In this document: positions 26,456 through 39,075 of the stretch, one piece after another
How the letters are laid out: each line of letters begins with the position of its first letter
Position numbering within the stretch: position 1 is the first letter of the stretch
Assembly: GCA_937928635.1 (NCBI GenBank)
Contig: CALFWM010000014.1
Coordinates: 1 to 64,000 of the forward strand
Length of the DNA: 64,000 nt
DNA from: an uncultured Sulfitobacter sp.
GTDB taxonomy: Bacteria > Pseudomonadota > Alphaproteobacteria > Rhodobacterales > Rhodobacteraceae
Direction of reading: 5' to 3'
Notes under the pieces: generated by a model
What the model saw: the letters and a program-made list of their open reading frames with translations, nothing else
Databases searched by the model: none
Told to the model about the DNA's origin: nothing
Made by a program: the position numbers and the translations under genes

Positions 26456-27252
26456 GCCTCGCGCTGATCGCAGGGCGCGGTGAGCTGGCGCAACTGGTGG
26501 CACAGGCGCAAGGTGCCCCGCCATTGATCTGTGCCTATGAGGCGGCATTGCCCGAGGGGCTGGCGCCCGATCTGACATTTCGGTTGGAAACGCTTGGGTC
26601 TCTGCTGGTGGCCTTGGGCGAACAGGGCATCACCGAGGTTTGTTTTGCAGGCGGGTTGGACCGCCCTGAACTCGACCCCACAAAACTCGACGCAGAAACC
26701 GCGCCGCTGGTGCCGCTATTTCAAGAGGCGCTAGGCAAGGGTGATGATGGCGCCTTGCGGGTGATTGTTGATCTGTTTGAGCAGACCGGATTCGCTGTGC
26801 GCGCGGCCCATGAACTGGCCCCGGACCTGCTGTCAGAGGGGGGCGTTTATGGCGATGCCTGGCCTAATGCGCAGATGCGCAATGATGCCAGGATCGGTGC
26901 GCGCCATATCGCTGATATCGGCGAGCAGGACATCGGGCAGGCCTGTCTCGTCGCAAAAGGCAATGTGATTGCCATGGAAGATGCGCGCGGCACAGATGCG
27001 CTGATCCGCCGGGTTGGCCCCACGCTCAGCAAAAAGAACGGGATCCTGTTCAAGGGGCCAAAGCCGCAACAGACCCGTCTGGTTGATCTGCCCACGATTG
27101 GCCCGGGCACGATTGAGGCCGCTGGTCAGGCCGGGCTTGCAGGCGTGGTGATTGATGCAGGCGACGTACTGGTGCTGAACAAGCCGCGCTGTGCAGCATT
27201 GGCCGATCATTTTGGTCTGGTGCTTTGGGCGCGGACCGGTGCGGATACGTGA
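26452..27252 (+). CDS. lpxI: UDP-2,3-diacylglucosamine diphosphatase LpxI
   Basis: LpxI (DUF1009) hydrolyses UDP-2,3-diacylglucosamine to lipid X and UMP; it replaces the unrelated LpxH in most alphaproteobacteria. The 266 residues begin LALIAGRGELAQLVAQAQG and contain the C-terminal catalytic-domain signature with KKNGILFKGPKPQQTRLVDL and PTIGPGTIEAAGQAGLAGVV. It overlaps lpxA at its start and lpxB at its end (GTGA), completing an lpxA-lpxI-lpxB run. Confidence 0.95.
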   Translation: MSLALIAGRGELAQLVAQAQGAPPLICAYEAALPEGLAPDLTFRLETLGSLLVALGEQGITEVCFAGGLDRPELDPTKLDAETAPLVPLFQEALGKGDDGALRVIVDLFEQTGFAVRAAHELAPDLLSEGGVYGDAWPNAQMRNDARIGARHIADIGEQDIGQACLVAKGNVIAMEDARGTDALIRRVGPTLSKKNGILFKGPKPQQTRLVDLPTIGPGTIEAAGQAGLAGVVIDAGDVLVLNKPRCAALADHFGLVLWARTGADT

Positions 27253-28400
27253 GGGTTTTTATCCTCGCCGGGGAACCCTCCGGCGACAAGCTGGGCGGGG
27301 CCTTGATGGCGGGGCTAAAATCGCTGCAGCCGGGTGTGCATTTTGACGGTATTGGCGGGCCGCAGATGCAGGCCGAGGGGCTGAGCTCACGCTTTGACAT
27401 GTCAGAACTCAGCGTGATGGGTTTGGCGGAAATCCTGCCCAAATACCGTCACTTGAAACGCCGCATTGCCGAAACGGTGCAAGCGGTTGTCGACCAGCGC
27501 CCCGATGCTTTGATCACCATTGATTCCCCTGATTTTTCGCTGCGCGTCGCGCGGGGGGTTAAGGCGGCCAGTGACATCCGTTGCGTGCATTATGTCGCCC
27601 CCACGGTCTGGGCCTGGCGGGCCGGGCGCGCGCAGAAAATGGCGCGTTCGATAGACCACGTGCTGGCCCTGTTCCCGTTTGAACCGCCCTTGATGCAAGC
27701 CGCCGGGATGGACTGCGATTTTGTCGGACACCCCGTTGTTGCAGAACCGGTTGCCACGGACGCAGAGGTGCTGGCCTTTCGTACAGAGGCGGGGCTGGGG
27801 GATGCGCCGATATTGCTGGTCTTGCCCGGGTCGCGCAAAGGCGAGGTGGCGCGCCTGTCAGAACGTTTTGGGCAGGCGATTACGGTTGCTCTGGCACAGC
27901 GCCCCGACCTGTGCGTTGTGGTGCCCGCCGCTGCCCCCGTGGCCGAGATGGTGCAGAGGGCTATAAAAGACTGGCCCTGCGCGCCTTTGCTGTTGGACCC
28001 GCGTGGGCAGAGCCTGGAGGCGGCAAATCGCCAAAAACGCGCGGCGTTTCGGGCCGCAGATGTGGCGCTGGCCGCCTCTGGCACCGTGTCCCTGGAACTG
28101 GCCGCCGCCAGCACACCGATGGTGATTGCCTATGACATGAGCTGGCTTAGCCGGCAGATTATTTCGCGGATGTTGCTGGTGGATACGGTCACGCTGGTCA
28201 ATCTGGTGTCAGATACGCGGGCCGTGCCGGAGTTTATCGGTGCGAAATGTCAGGCCGTGCCAATTGGACGGGAAATTGTTCGGGTTTTGGCCGATCCCAC
28301 AGCGCAGGAAAGCGCGATGGCGCTGAGTATGGAACGCCTGGGGCAGGGGGGCGAGGCACCCGGCCTGCGCGCCGCCCGCGCCGTGCTTGATCGTCTGTGA
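27249..28400 (+). CDS. lpxB: Lipid A disaccharide synthase
   Basis: LpxB, a GT19 glycosyltransferase at the inner face of the cytoplasmic membrane, joins lipid X to UDP-2,3-diacylglucosamine. The 383-residue product starts MRVFILAGEPSGDKLGGALM and shows VAPTVWAWRAGRAQKMA, LALFPFEPP, the donor-site VLPGSRKGEVARL and ASGTVSLELAAASTPMVIAY. The GTG at 27249 is chosen because it overlaps the lpxI stop (GTGA) and places the family's N-terminus exactly. A GC-rich stem and a hairpin repeat follow the stop. Confidence 0.95.
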   Translation: MRVFILAGEPSGDKLGGALMAGLKSLQPGVHFDGIGGPQMQAEGLSSRFDMSELSVMGLAEILPKYRHLKRRIAETVQAVVDQRPDALITIDSPDFSLRVARGVKAASDIRCVHYVAPTVWAWRAGRAQKMARSIDHVLALFPFEPPLMQAAGMDCDFVGHPVVAEPVATDAEVLAFRTEAGLGDAPILLVLPGSRKGEVARLSERFGQAITVALAQRPDLCVVVPAAAPVAEMVQRAIKDWPCAPLLLDPRGQSLEAANRQKRAAFRAADVALAASGTVSLELAAASTPMVIAYDMSWLSRQIISRMLLVDTVTLVNLVSDTRAVPEFIGAKCQAVPIGREIVRVLADPTAQESAMALSMERLGQGGEAPGLRAARAVLDRL

Positions 28401-28409
28401 GAAAACGGA

Positions 28410-28440
28410 CGCGCCCAAGGGCGCGACACGATTTTGTTTT
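28410..28440 (+). terminator. Terminator after lpxB
   Basis: CGCGCCC (28410-28416) and GGGCGCG (28419-28425) form a tight stem after the lpxB stop, and a T-rich run (TTTTGTTTTTG) follows six bases later. The gap to the T-run is a little long for a textbook intrinsic terminator. mnmA converges from the other side. Confidence 0.5.
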
Positions 28441-28445
28441 TGATT

Positions 28446-28493
28446 GGAGGCTCTGCCTCCAAACCTCCGGGAAGAGTTAAGGCCAGAAAGAGG
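28446..28493. repeat. Hairpin plus conserved-tail repeat, copy A
   Basis: A small perfect hairpin GGAGGC-TCT-GCCTCC (28446-28460) is followed by a 27-base tail (28467-28493, beginning CCGGGAAGAGTTAAGGCCAG) that recurs exactly at 57421-57447 behind another hairpin. This hairpin-plus-tail arrangement is, as far as I recall, a common intergenic element in Rhodobacteraceae. Here it sits between convergent lpxB and mnmA. Confidence 0.75.
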
Positions 28494-28498
28494 GGCAA

Positions 28499-29641
28499 TC
28501 AGCCCTTGTGAATCCAGCCACCGCCAAAGATCCGACTGCTGTCCGGGTCATAGAACACGCAAGCCTGACCGGGGGAGATGCCTTGTTCCGGGTTCAGGAG
28601 TTCTACGGTTGCGGTGGTCTTGCTGAGCGGGCGGATGATGGCGGCGCGTGGGGGACGGGTTGAGCGGACCTTGACCGCCACATGCCATTCGTTTTGTGAC
28701 GTCAGGGGGGCGTCCCCCAGCCAGTTGATGTCGCGCACAGGAACGGTGCGTGTGGCCAGCATCTCCTTTGGTCCTACAACAACTTCTTTGCTGTCAGCAT
28801 CCAGTTTGATCACGTAAAGCGGATCGGCCAGCCCGCCAATGCCAAGCCCGCGGCGTTGCCCGATCGTGTAATTGATGACCCCGTCGTGATCGCCGAAAAC
28901 AGTGCCGTCCATATCCACGATCTGGCCCGGGTTCGCCGCCTCTGGCCGCAGTTTGCGGATGACGGCGGCGTAATCCCCATTAGGGACAAAACAAATGTCC
29001 TGACTGTCCGGTTTCATCGCCACGCTCAGCCCGTATTTAGCCGCCAAAGCACGTGTGTCGTCCTTGGACGGCAGATGGCCCAGTGGAAACCGCAGATACT
29101 CCAGCTGCTCCGGCGTGGTGGAGAACAAAAAGTAGCTTTGATCGCGTGTAGCATCGGCAGCCGCGTGCAATTCAGCCCCCTGTGCGCCCATTTTGCGCTG
29201 GATGTAATGGCCCGTCGCCATACAGTCGGCCTCAAGATCTTTTGCGGTGCCCAGCAGATCCTTGAATTTCACCCGCTCATTGCAGCGAATGCAAGGCACA
29301 GGGGTGGCACCCGCCAAGTAGCTGTCGGCAAATTCGTCAATGACCGCGTCCTTGAACACGTTTTCATAATCAAGCACGTAATGGGGAAATCCCATATCCT
29401 CGGCCACGCGGCGTGCGTCGTGAATGTCGATGCCCGCACAACAGGCCCCCTTTTTGGCCAGCGCCGCACCATGATCATAAAGCTGCAAGGTGACGCCAAC
29501 CACGTCATAACCTTCTTCGGCCAGCATGGCCGCCACCACGGAACTGTCCACGCCACCTGACATGGCGACCACCACACGGGTGTCTGCCGGAGCCTTTGCA
29601 AAGCCCAGTGAGTTGAGCGGCGGTGTCTGATCAAGAGCCAT
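28499..29641 (-). CDS. mnmA: tRNA-specific 2-thiouridylase MnmA
   Basis: MnmA activates U34 of tRNAs for Lys, Glu and Gln with ATP and replaces its 2-oxygen by sulfur. The 380-residue enzyme has the PP-loop [20 protein letters not shown] near residue 25, the catalytic Cys region [15 protein letters not shown], the second Cys in DSQDICFV, and the C-terminal beta-barrel with [15 protein letters not shown]-type sequence. GGAAAG stands upstream of the ATG. It is divergent from sciP, whose start lies 137 bp away. Confidence 0.96.
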   Translation of the reverse strand: MALDQTPPLNSLGFAKAPADTRVVVAMSGGVDSSVVAAMLAEEGYDVVGVTLQLYDHGAALAKKGACCAGIDIHDARRVAEDMGFPHYVLDYENVFKDAVIDEFADSYLAGATPVPCIRCNERVKFKDLLGTAKDLEADCMATGHYIQRKMGAQGAELHAAADATRDQSYFLFSTTPEQLEYLRFPLGHLPSKDDTRALAAKYGLSVAMKPDSQDICFVPNGDYAAVIRKLRPEAANPGQIVDMDGTVFGDHDGVINYTIGQRRGLGIGGLADPLYVIKLDADSKEVVVGPKEMLATRTVPVRDINWLGDAPLTSQNEWHVAVKVRSTRPPRAAIIRPLSKTTATVELLNPEQGISPGQACVFYDPDSSRIFGGGWIHKG

Positions 29642-29778
29642 AATCTGTGCTTTCCGGTGGAGTTAGGAGGGAATATAGGAAAATCCTACCTACTCACAAG
29701 GGCACACTTCATGCCGTGTTAATGGAAAAGACGCAAGGTCTGACACAACAACGTACTCGTGATCTGGTGAGACACCAA

Positions 29779-30057
29779 ATGTATCTTAAAAAAGTTGAAG
29801 GCCCGCGTTCTGTTACCCTCACGGATGGGCGGATCATGTCACGCGCGGATTTGCCCAGTGATGGCACCAGGCGATGGGTTGCGTCGCGAAAGGCCGCCGT
29901 GGTGCGCGGCGTGCTTTATGGGTTGATCACCCAATCTGAGGCGTTGGAACGTTATCAGATCAGTGAAGAAGAATTTCATGAATGGGTGCGTGCGGTGTCA
30001 GAGCACGGTGAGGCCGCATTAAAGGCAACTGCGGTACAAAAATATCGACAACTTTAA
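29779..30057 (+). CDS. sciP: CtrA inhibitor SciP (DUF1153)
   Basis: SciP is a small helix-turn-helix protein that in Caulobacter binds CtrA and keeps it from recruiting RNA polymerase, closing the CtrA window of the cell cycle. The 92 residues begin MYLKKVEGPRSVTLTDGRIM and include the Trp-repressor-like helices KAAVVRGVLYGLITQSEALE and SEEEFHEWVRAVSEHG. The ATG at 29779 matches the family start and has GGTGAG 7 bases upstream; the in-frame ATG at 29647 is rejected. It is encoded 97 bp before ctrA in the same direction. Confidence 0.92.
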   Translation: MYLKKVEGPRSVTLTDGRIMSRADLPSDGTRRWVASRKAAVVRGVLYGLITQSEALERYQISEEEFHEWVRAVSEHGEAALKATAVQKYRQL

Positions 30058-30062
30058 GTTGT
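30048..30062. promoter_or_regulatory. Palindrome over the sciP stop codon
   Basis: ACAACTT-T-AAGTTGT is a perfect 7-base inverted repeat around one base and contains the sciP stop codon. It could be an operator for ctrA or the foot of a short hairpin. No protein is known to me for this sequence. Confidence 0.3.
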
Positions 30063-30084
30063 TGGGTTAATACCATAGTCATCG

Positions 30085-30100
30085 GTAACGTGTGGTTAAC
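30085..30100 (+). promoter_or_regulatory. CtrA-box-like site upstream of ctrA
   Basis: GTAA (30085-30088), seven bases, TTAAC (30096-30100) differs at one base from the CtrA consensus TTAA-N7-TTAAC. It stands 55 bp before the ctrA start, as expected for an autoregulatory site. CtrA autoregulation is established in Caulobacter; here it is an inference from the motif and place. Confidence 0.5.
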
Positions 30101-30154
30101 CTTTTTTGTTCACGATCCGGCCCAAGACCAAAACAGTCCCACCGGAGAAATCAT

Positions 30155-30862
30155 ATGCGTGTCCTGCTAGTCGAAGACGATCCAACAACGTCCCGCAGCA
30201 TCGAGTTGATGCTGACCCATGCGAATTTGAATGTCTACGCCACTGACCTTGGGGAGGAGGGGATCGATCTGGCCAAACTTTATGACTACGATCTGATCCT
30301 GCTTGACCTCGATTTACCAGACATGAATGGCCATGAGGTGCTGCGCCAGCTGCGCCTGAGCCGGATTGAAACACCGATTTTGATCCTGTCAGGGGCGGAT
30401 GACACCGAAAACAAAATCAAAGGGTTTGGATTTGGGGCGGACGATTATCTGACAAAGCCGTTCCACCGCGAAGAACTGGTTGCGCGTATTCACGCGATCA
30501 TTCGTCGTTCAAAAGGGCATTCGCAGTCGGTAATCAACACCGGGCAGATTTCGGTCAATCTGGATGCCAAGACGGTTAATGTTGAAAATCAGTCGGTCCA
30601 TCTGACCGGTAAAGAATATCAGATGTTAGAGTTATTGTCCTTGCGAAAGGGCACGACACTGACAAAAGAAATGTTTCTGAACCACCTCTACGGCGGCATG
30701 GATGAGCCAGAGCTGAAGATCATTGATGTGTTCATTTGCAAGCTGCGCAAAAAGCTGAGCACAGCCACGGGTGGCGAGAATTACATTGAGACGGTCTGGG
30801 GGCGTGGTTACGTACTGCGCGATCCGGAGCCTGCGGCAATACCGATGGCGGCGAGTGCGTAG
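30155..30862 (+). CDS. ctrA: Cell-cycle response regulator CtrA
   Basis: CtrA is the OmpR-family master regulator of alphaproteobacteria; in Rhodobacterales it controls motility, gene transfer agents and related phenotypes more than viability. The 235-residue product has a receiver domain with the acidic pair EDD at 7-9, phospho-acceptor Asp51 in [11 protein letters not shown], Lys in [10 protein letters not shown], and a winged-helix domain (about 125-228) with the diagnostic [20 protein letters not shown] and [23 protein letters not shown] precedes the ATG. It follows sciP in the same direction; a strong terminator lies 140 bp downstream. Confidence 0.96.
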   Translation: MRVLLVEDDPTTSRSIELMLTHANLNVYATDLGEEGIDLAKLYDYDLILLDLDLPDMNGHEVLRQLRLSRIETPILILSGADDTENKIKGFGFGADDYLTKPFHREELVARIHAIIRRSKGHSQSVINTGQISVNLDAKTVNVENQSVHLTGKEYQMLELLSLRKGTTLTKEMFLNHLYGGMDEPELKIIDVFICKLRKKLSTATGGENYIETVWGRGYVLRDPEPAAIPMAASA

Positions 30863-35426
<4,564 letters not shown>

Positions 35427-35444
35427 CTTCTGTTTCGGTATTTT

Positions 35445-35469
35445 GTTCGCAAATGTTCACAAAAAGTTC
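35445..35469 (+). promoter_or_regulatory. LexA-type SOS box GTTC-N7-GTTC with an extra GTTC
   Basis: GTTC (35455-35458), seven bases, GTTC (35466-35469) is an exact match to the direct-repeat SOS box GTTC-N7-GTTC bound by alphaproteobacterial LexA. A third GTTC at 35445-35448 lies ten bases before the first. The box is 55 bp upstream of the 42-residue gene and after the recG stop, so it should control the small gene, not recG. The SOS-box rule is established for Rhodobacter and other alphaproteobacteria; binding here is inferred. Confidence 0.75.
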
Positions 35470-35523
35470 TTTACACAGAGTTAAGAAAGTGAGAACAAAG
35501 AGGCAACAAAGACGGAGAGCACC

Positions 35524-35652
35524 ATGACAACCTTCAAAACACTCAAATCCATCGCAGCGCGCTCGCAAGACACCTTGCTGCAGGATGCGGCCGGGGCTGC
35601 TGCCCTGATCGTGATGTTGGTTGTCAGCCTGCACTTGCCTTTATTTGTTTAA
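35524..35652 (+). CDS. SOS-box-controlled 42-residue membrane peptide
   Basis: The frame reads MTTFKTLKSIAARSQDTLLQ then DAAGAAALIVMLVVSLHLPL and ends FV. A short cationic N-terminal part is followed by one hydrophobic helix (about residues 20-42) that runs to the C-terminus. GGAG stands 6 bases from the ATG. With a LexA-type box upstream and a strong terminator at 35796-35833 it forms a complete monocistronic SOS unit. In Caulobacter the SOS-induced 29-residue membrane protein SidA blocks the divisome; by analogy, not homology, this peptide could be a division inhibitor. It could also be a type I toxin. No family is recognised. Confidence 0.75.
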   Translation: MTTFKTLKSIAARSQDTLLQDAAGAAALIVMLVVSLHLPLFV

Positions 35653-35795
35653 CTCTGCCTGCGCTCTCATGCCGCTTGCTCCTGATGCATCCGTCCCAAA
35701 TTGATGCATGCCGACGGGCACTGCCTGTCCGATGTCGGCACCGGGGTTCGCCCCATTTGGACCAACCGGATCCCACATGAGAAACGCTTTCCTTG

Positions 35796-35833
35796 CGCCG
35801 CCATCCAATCCCCGGATGTGCGGCGTTTTTTTT
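35796..35833 (+). terminator. Intrinsic terminator for the SOS peptide transcript
   Basis: CGCCGCCATCC and GGATGTGCGGCG form an interrupted but long stem around AATCCCC, followed by eight T residues (35826-35833). It faces the plus strand and lies 144 bp after the stop of the small gene, so the transcript has an unusually long 3' UTR. Confidence 0.75.
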
Positions 35834-35903
35834 GCAATGCGCGCAGGCCAAGGCGTCACCTCCTGGCAAGGCATGGCGTTCACAATGGGCGCGGGGCTAT
35901 AGC

Positions 35904-37307
35904 CTACCGGTCGGCTGTGCCGTACGCCAAACGCAGCCCGCCCCATTGCAACCCCGCCGCAAAGAGGGGCGCAGAGAGGTCTTTCATCACCCGAAAGTCG
36001 CCGCCGCCCATGTCACGCCGATAAACCTGCAATAAAAACGGCGCCGCAGAACGGCCGGCCTTAAGCCCAACGCGGTCGTCAAAAATGCGCCTGTTGCGGC
36101 AATGCCCCGCGTTCCAAACCGGATCATTCCCCTGCGGGTGAGAGAATTTGCGATTGTGAACCGGAAGATAGCCGTTCTTGTTTACAGCTGCACAAAACAC
36201 GACCTGCGGGTTAAAATCCAATACAGGTTCCTGATATTGTGGCAAAAATCCGTCCAGGAACGATGTCGCGCGTGTGACGTATTGAACCGGGTCGCTGCCC
36301 TGAACCTTGATGTAATCCTGATCAAACAGCTGTCCCGGCGTGATCCGCCCAGCCTGGATCGCGGCGTCAAATCCTTGCGAAATTGCCATGGCCACCTCAC
36401 AGACCTTGGCGATGAACGGGCTGTCGGGTGTATCCCCGCCCAACGCGCCAACGGACTGCACGATGCTCTCTGAGGCATCAACCAATTGGTTCATCCGGGC
36501 ATGGGTTTTTTCGATGCCCGCGGTGGTTTCCCGCACAATGCTGCTGATTTGATCCACGGCGGGTTTGAGTTGCCGCATTGAACTGCGCACCCGGTTAGAA
36601 CAATCCGCGATGTGCAGGGTCTGTGCATGTTCGGTCTGAATGGTCTGCTCCATCCGGCTGAGCGCGGTGTCGGTTTCGTTGGATTGGGTCAGCACATTCT
36701 CCGCATCCGCCGCAACAGTCCCCGCCTCATTCTGGAGCTGTCCAATCCACCCCGACAGATCCTCAATGTTCTGCGAAATCTGTTTGGCCGCTGCGCCGGT
36801 TTTGTGGGACAGGTCATTGATGGCATCTGCAACCACGGCAAACCCGCGCCCTGCATCACCCGCACGGGCCGCTTCAATCTTGGCATTGATGGCCAATGTG
36901 TTGACCTGCATGGCAATCGACGCAATCTGAAGGTTGTTCGCCTTGACCGCGCGCACCGTTTCGCTGACCGCGGCTGAACGGTCGGCCACCGCTTGCACCC
37001 ATCCCGCCACGCCACGTGTCTTGGTGCTCACGTCACGCACCATCCCGACGGAGGCCTGCACCTCCTGCAAGGCCTGATCCGACGTGGTGCTTAACGTTTC
37101 TACCAAGCCAATGACTTCACGATTGGTGCGGGCCATGTCACTGGCCCCACGGTCGAGGAGGCCCAACGCGTCCCGCTGGTTTTTGGCATGCGCCTCCACC
37201 AGATCAAGAAACCCGGCCACATCGACAATTTCATACCCCAGCGCCGCCGCCGCTTTGGCCAGTCGGTCCATCTGAACCGTCGCATCAAGAGGTGCATGCA
37301 GCGTCAT
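35904..37307 (-). CDS. Soluble methyl-accepting chemotaxis protein with C-terminal accessory domain
   Basis: A 467-residue chemoreceptor without membrane segments. A helical region leads into the signalling tip around residues 125-170 ([20 protein letters not shown] followed by [16 protein letters not shown]), which should bind CheA/CheW. After the return helix comes a globular C-terminal domain of about 115 residues with [40 protein letters not shown] and a final WGGLRLAYG, a conserved block I recall from other alphaproteobacterial soluble receptors, Cache/PAS-like but not named here. The ATG at 37307 is chosen for its GAGG 6 bases upstream. No che genes are adjacent, so it must join a cluster elsewhere. 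Confidence 0.88.
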   Translation of the reverse strand: MTLHAPLDATVQMDRLAKAAAALGYEIVDVAGFLDLVEAHAKNQRDALGLLDRGASDMARTNREVIGLVETLSTTSDQALQEVQASVGMVRDVSTKTRGVAGWVQAVADRSAAVSETVRAVKANNLQIASIAMQVNTLAINAKIEAARAGDAGRGFAVVADAINDLSHKTGAAAKQISQNIEDLSGWIGQLQNEAGTVAADAENVLTQSNETDTALSRMEQTIQTEHAQTLHIADCSNRVRSSMRQLKPAVDQISSIVRETTAGIEKTHARMNQLVDASESIVQSVGALGGDTPDSPFIAKVCEVAMAISQGFDAAIQAGRITPGQLFDQDYIKVQGSDPVQYVTRATSFLDGFLPQYQEPVLDFNPQVVFCAAVNKNGYLPVHNRKFSHPQGNDPVWNAGHCRNRRIFDDRVGLKAGRSAAPFLLQVYRRDMGGGDFRVMKDLSAPLFAAGLQWGGLRLAYGTADR

Positions 37308-37356
37308 CAAAGCCTCACAGACAGGGAACTCCCCCCAAGACTTTGCAGTATTTGAC

Positions 37357-37818
37357 TTACAATTCGCTAACTTCGGCCAATTTGCTGGCCTGTTGTGCGG
37401 CCTCGACCAGCGCTTCAATGCTCAGCAAGATAGAGGCATGACGGTTTTTGTAAGACACCGCCGGGCTCAGAACCTCATAGCCCTCAAAAGGCGCATCAGG
37501 CACCGGGCCTTCCTCCTTTAACATCGCGCGCAGCTGATCGCGTGCGGTTTCTAATTGCGCAACTGTCGCACCGGGGGCCGCTGCCCCTGTGACAGCCGCT
37601 GCCGCCTGACCCAAAGCGCAGGCTTTCACATCCTGCGCCATGGTCTTCAACACACCGTCCTCTAGCGCAACATCCACGGTCACGGTTGACCCACACAAAG
37701 GCGAACGCCGTTTGACTGACGCATCCGGTGCCTCCAGCCTGCCCAGATGCGGGATGTCAGCCGCCAACGCCAGTATGCGCGCAGAATATAGCTTGATCAG
37801 GTCTGTTTCACCGGACAT
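37357..37818 (-). CDS. NifU/IscU-like scaffold-family protein, third ligand missing
   Basis: A 153-residue protein of the NifU N-terminal (IscU/SufU) fold. The first ligand Cys42 is in [12 protein letters not shown] and the second Cys67 in [13 protein letters not shown], but where IscU and SufU have the third cysteine the sequence reads [20 protein letters not shown] with Ala. It may therefore bind a cluster or zinc differently, or serve as a non-canonical partner. AAAGGAAACAG stands before the ATG at 37818. It is divergent from hisI across 71 bp and precedes the chemoreceptor gene on the minus strand. Confidence 0.85.
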   Translation of the reverse strand: MSGETDLIKLYSARILALAADIPHLGRLEAPDASVKRRSPLCGSTVTVDVALEDGVLKTMAQDVKACALGQAAAAVTGAAAPGATVAQLETARDQLRAMLKEEGPVPDAPFEGYEVLSPAVSYKNRHASILLSIEALVEAAQQASKLAEVSEL

Positions 37819-37889
37819 GTCTGTTTCCTTTGTCGTCTGGTGACTACATAAGCGCCTGAGAGCGAGATGCAAAAACTTTTGAGGGCGCC

Positions 37890-38237
37890 ATGCCGTTTGA
37901 TCCCACCTCCCTGACCTATAATGACGCAGGTTTGATCCCCGCCATCGCACAGGATGCCACCAGCAAAGAAGTGTTGATGCTGGCGTGGATGAATGCCGAA
38001 AGCCTCGCGCGCACTTTGGAGAGCGGGCAGGTGACCTATTGGAGCCGGTCCCGGCAAGCGTTCTGGGTCAAAGGCGCAACCAGCGGGCATGTTCAGGAAC
38101 TCGTCGAGATTAGGTTTGACTGTGACCGGGATTGCCTGTTGATGCAGGTCAATCAAACGGGTCCGGCCTGTCACACAGGACGGCGCAGTTGTTTTTATAC
38201 CGCAATCGATTCCGGTGCAGAGGTCTTGCGCGAATAA
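37890..38237 (+). CDS. hisI: Phosphoribosyl-AMP cyclohydrolase
   Basis: HisI opens the adenine ring of phosphoribosyl-AMP in the third step of histidine synthesis; it is a zinc- and magnesium-dependent dimer. The 115 residues contain [20 protein letters not shown], the [20 protein letters not shown] block, the metal-binding [11 protein letters not shown] and the zinc ligands in [13 protein letters not shown]. It is the stand-alone form, not fused to HisE. GAGGGCGCC lies before the ATG. It is not in a his operon here. Confidence 0.95.
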   Translation: MPFDPTSLTYNDAGLIPAIAQDATSKEVLMLAWMNAESLARTLESGQVTYWSRSRQAFWVKGATSGHVQELVEIRFDCDRDCLLMQVNQTGPACHTGRRSCFYTAIDSGAEVLRE

Positions 38238-38310
38238 AGCTGTGGTCAGGGCCTTTGCCAGATCGCGATGCATCGGATAGCCTGAGCGGAGATGCAGAGA
38301 CGAGGGACCT

Positions 38311-39066
38311 ATGAAAATTCTGAAAACCACCGCAATCGCAGCCATCATTGGCACTGCAGTGGCCTCCGGTGCAGCCGCGCAAGGTTTTGATCCACGCGGC
38401 AATTGCGTTGAGGTTCTGCAAAATGCGACGCAGGCCGATCAACTGATGATTGCCGCCTGGAGCTTTGGGTATATCGCCGCAAACACCAAAAACATCCGTC
38501 CCGTGGATGATCAAAACAACGCCGTCATTCTGAAAAACATTGCAAAGGTCTGTCAGGCAAACCCGGAGGCAAGCCTGCTGGCCCTGGTCAACGCCAGTTC
38601 GTCGCAGCCCAAAACACCTGCCTCCGCACCCGGCAGTGCAGCGGATGCGGAGCAGGTTCTCAACGCCTTTGTGCAACCCGGTGCCGATCACCGCGCCCTG
38701 ACCCAGGCCCTGTTGCCCACGGAGGCCGAGGTTAAACAGGTCTACGGAGAGCCTTTGGCCACGGCCATGTGGGCCGGGTATCAGCAGCAGATGGGGCCAG
38801 ACGTGGCGTTCGCGCCAAAAGAGGGACAGACCGAGGTGTTGGTGGTCTATGCCACCACCCGGGAGCTGTTTGACCGCAAGCCCGTTCTGGAAGAATTCCC
38901 CGGAGGCTACAAAGACGTCTTGCAGTATTTCAAGGTTGATGTACCCATTGTGCGCTTCAAATTTGTCAAGCCCGGTGAGACGCTTGGATTTGCCTTTGAC
39001 GGGTTGATGTATGTCAATGACCGCTGGGTGATCATGCCGAAACCCTGGCAGGCCTTGCCGGGCTAA
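38311..39066 (+). CDS. Periplasmic protein with HdeA-like N-terminal domain
   Basis: A 251-residue secreted protein with a clear signal peptide (MKILKTTAIAAIIGTAVASG, cleaved near AAAQ). Residues about 27-95 resemble the HdeA/HdeB acid-chaperone fold: CVEVLQNATQADQLMIAAWS with GYIAANTKNIRPVDDQNN and a second Cys in AKVCQANPEASLLALV, so the single disulfide pattern is kept. After a Pro/Ala/Ser linker (about 96-110) comes a C-terminal domain of about 140 residues that I do not recognise, ending in GLMYVNDRWVIMPKPWQALP. AGGGACCT precedes the ATG. It is convergent with gluQ. Confidence 0.7.
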   Translation: MKILKTTAIAAIIGTAVASGAAAQGFDPRGNCVEVLQNATQADQLMIAAWSFGYIAANTKNIRPVDDQNNAVILKNIAKVCQANPEASLLALVNASSSQPKTPASAPGSAADAEQVLNAFVQPGADHRALTQALLPTEAEVKQVYGEPLATAMWAGYQQQMGPDVAFAPKEGQTEVLVVYATTRELFDRKPVLEEFPGGYKDVLQYFKVDVPIVRFKFVKPGETLGFAFDGLMYVNDRWVIMPKPWQALPG

Positions 39067-39075
39067 GAACCGCCG

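Noticed and set aside
30048-30070. TTAA-TTAA pair (30054 and 30067) as a CtrA box
   Set aside because: The spacer is nine bases, not seven; the site at 30085-30100 fits better.
35641-35946. 101-residue minus-strand reading frame between the SOS peptide and the chemoreceptor gene
   Set aside because: It runs through the plus-strand terminator and overlaps the end of the chemoreceptor gene; no ribosome-binding site or familiar pattern was seen.
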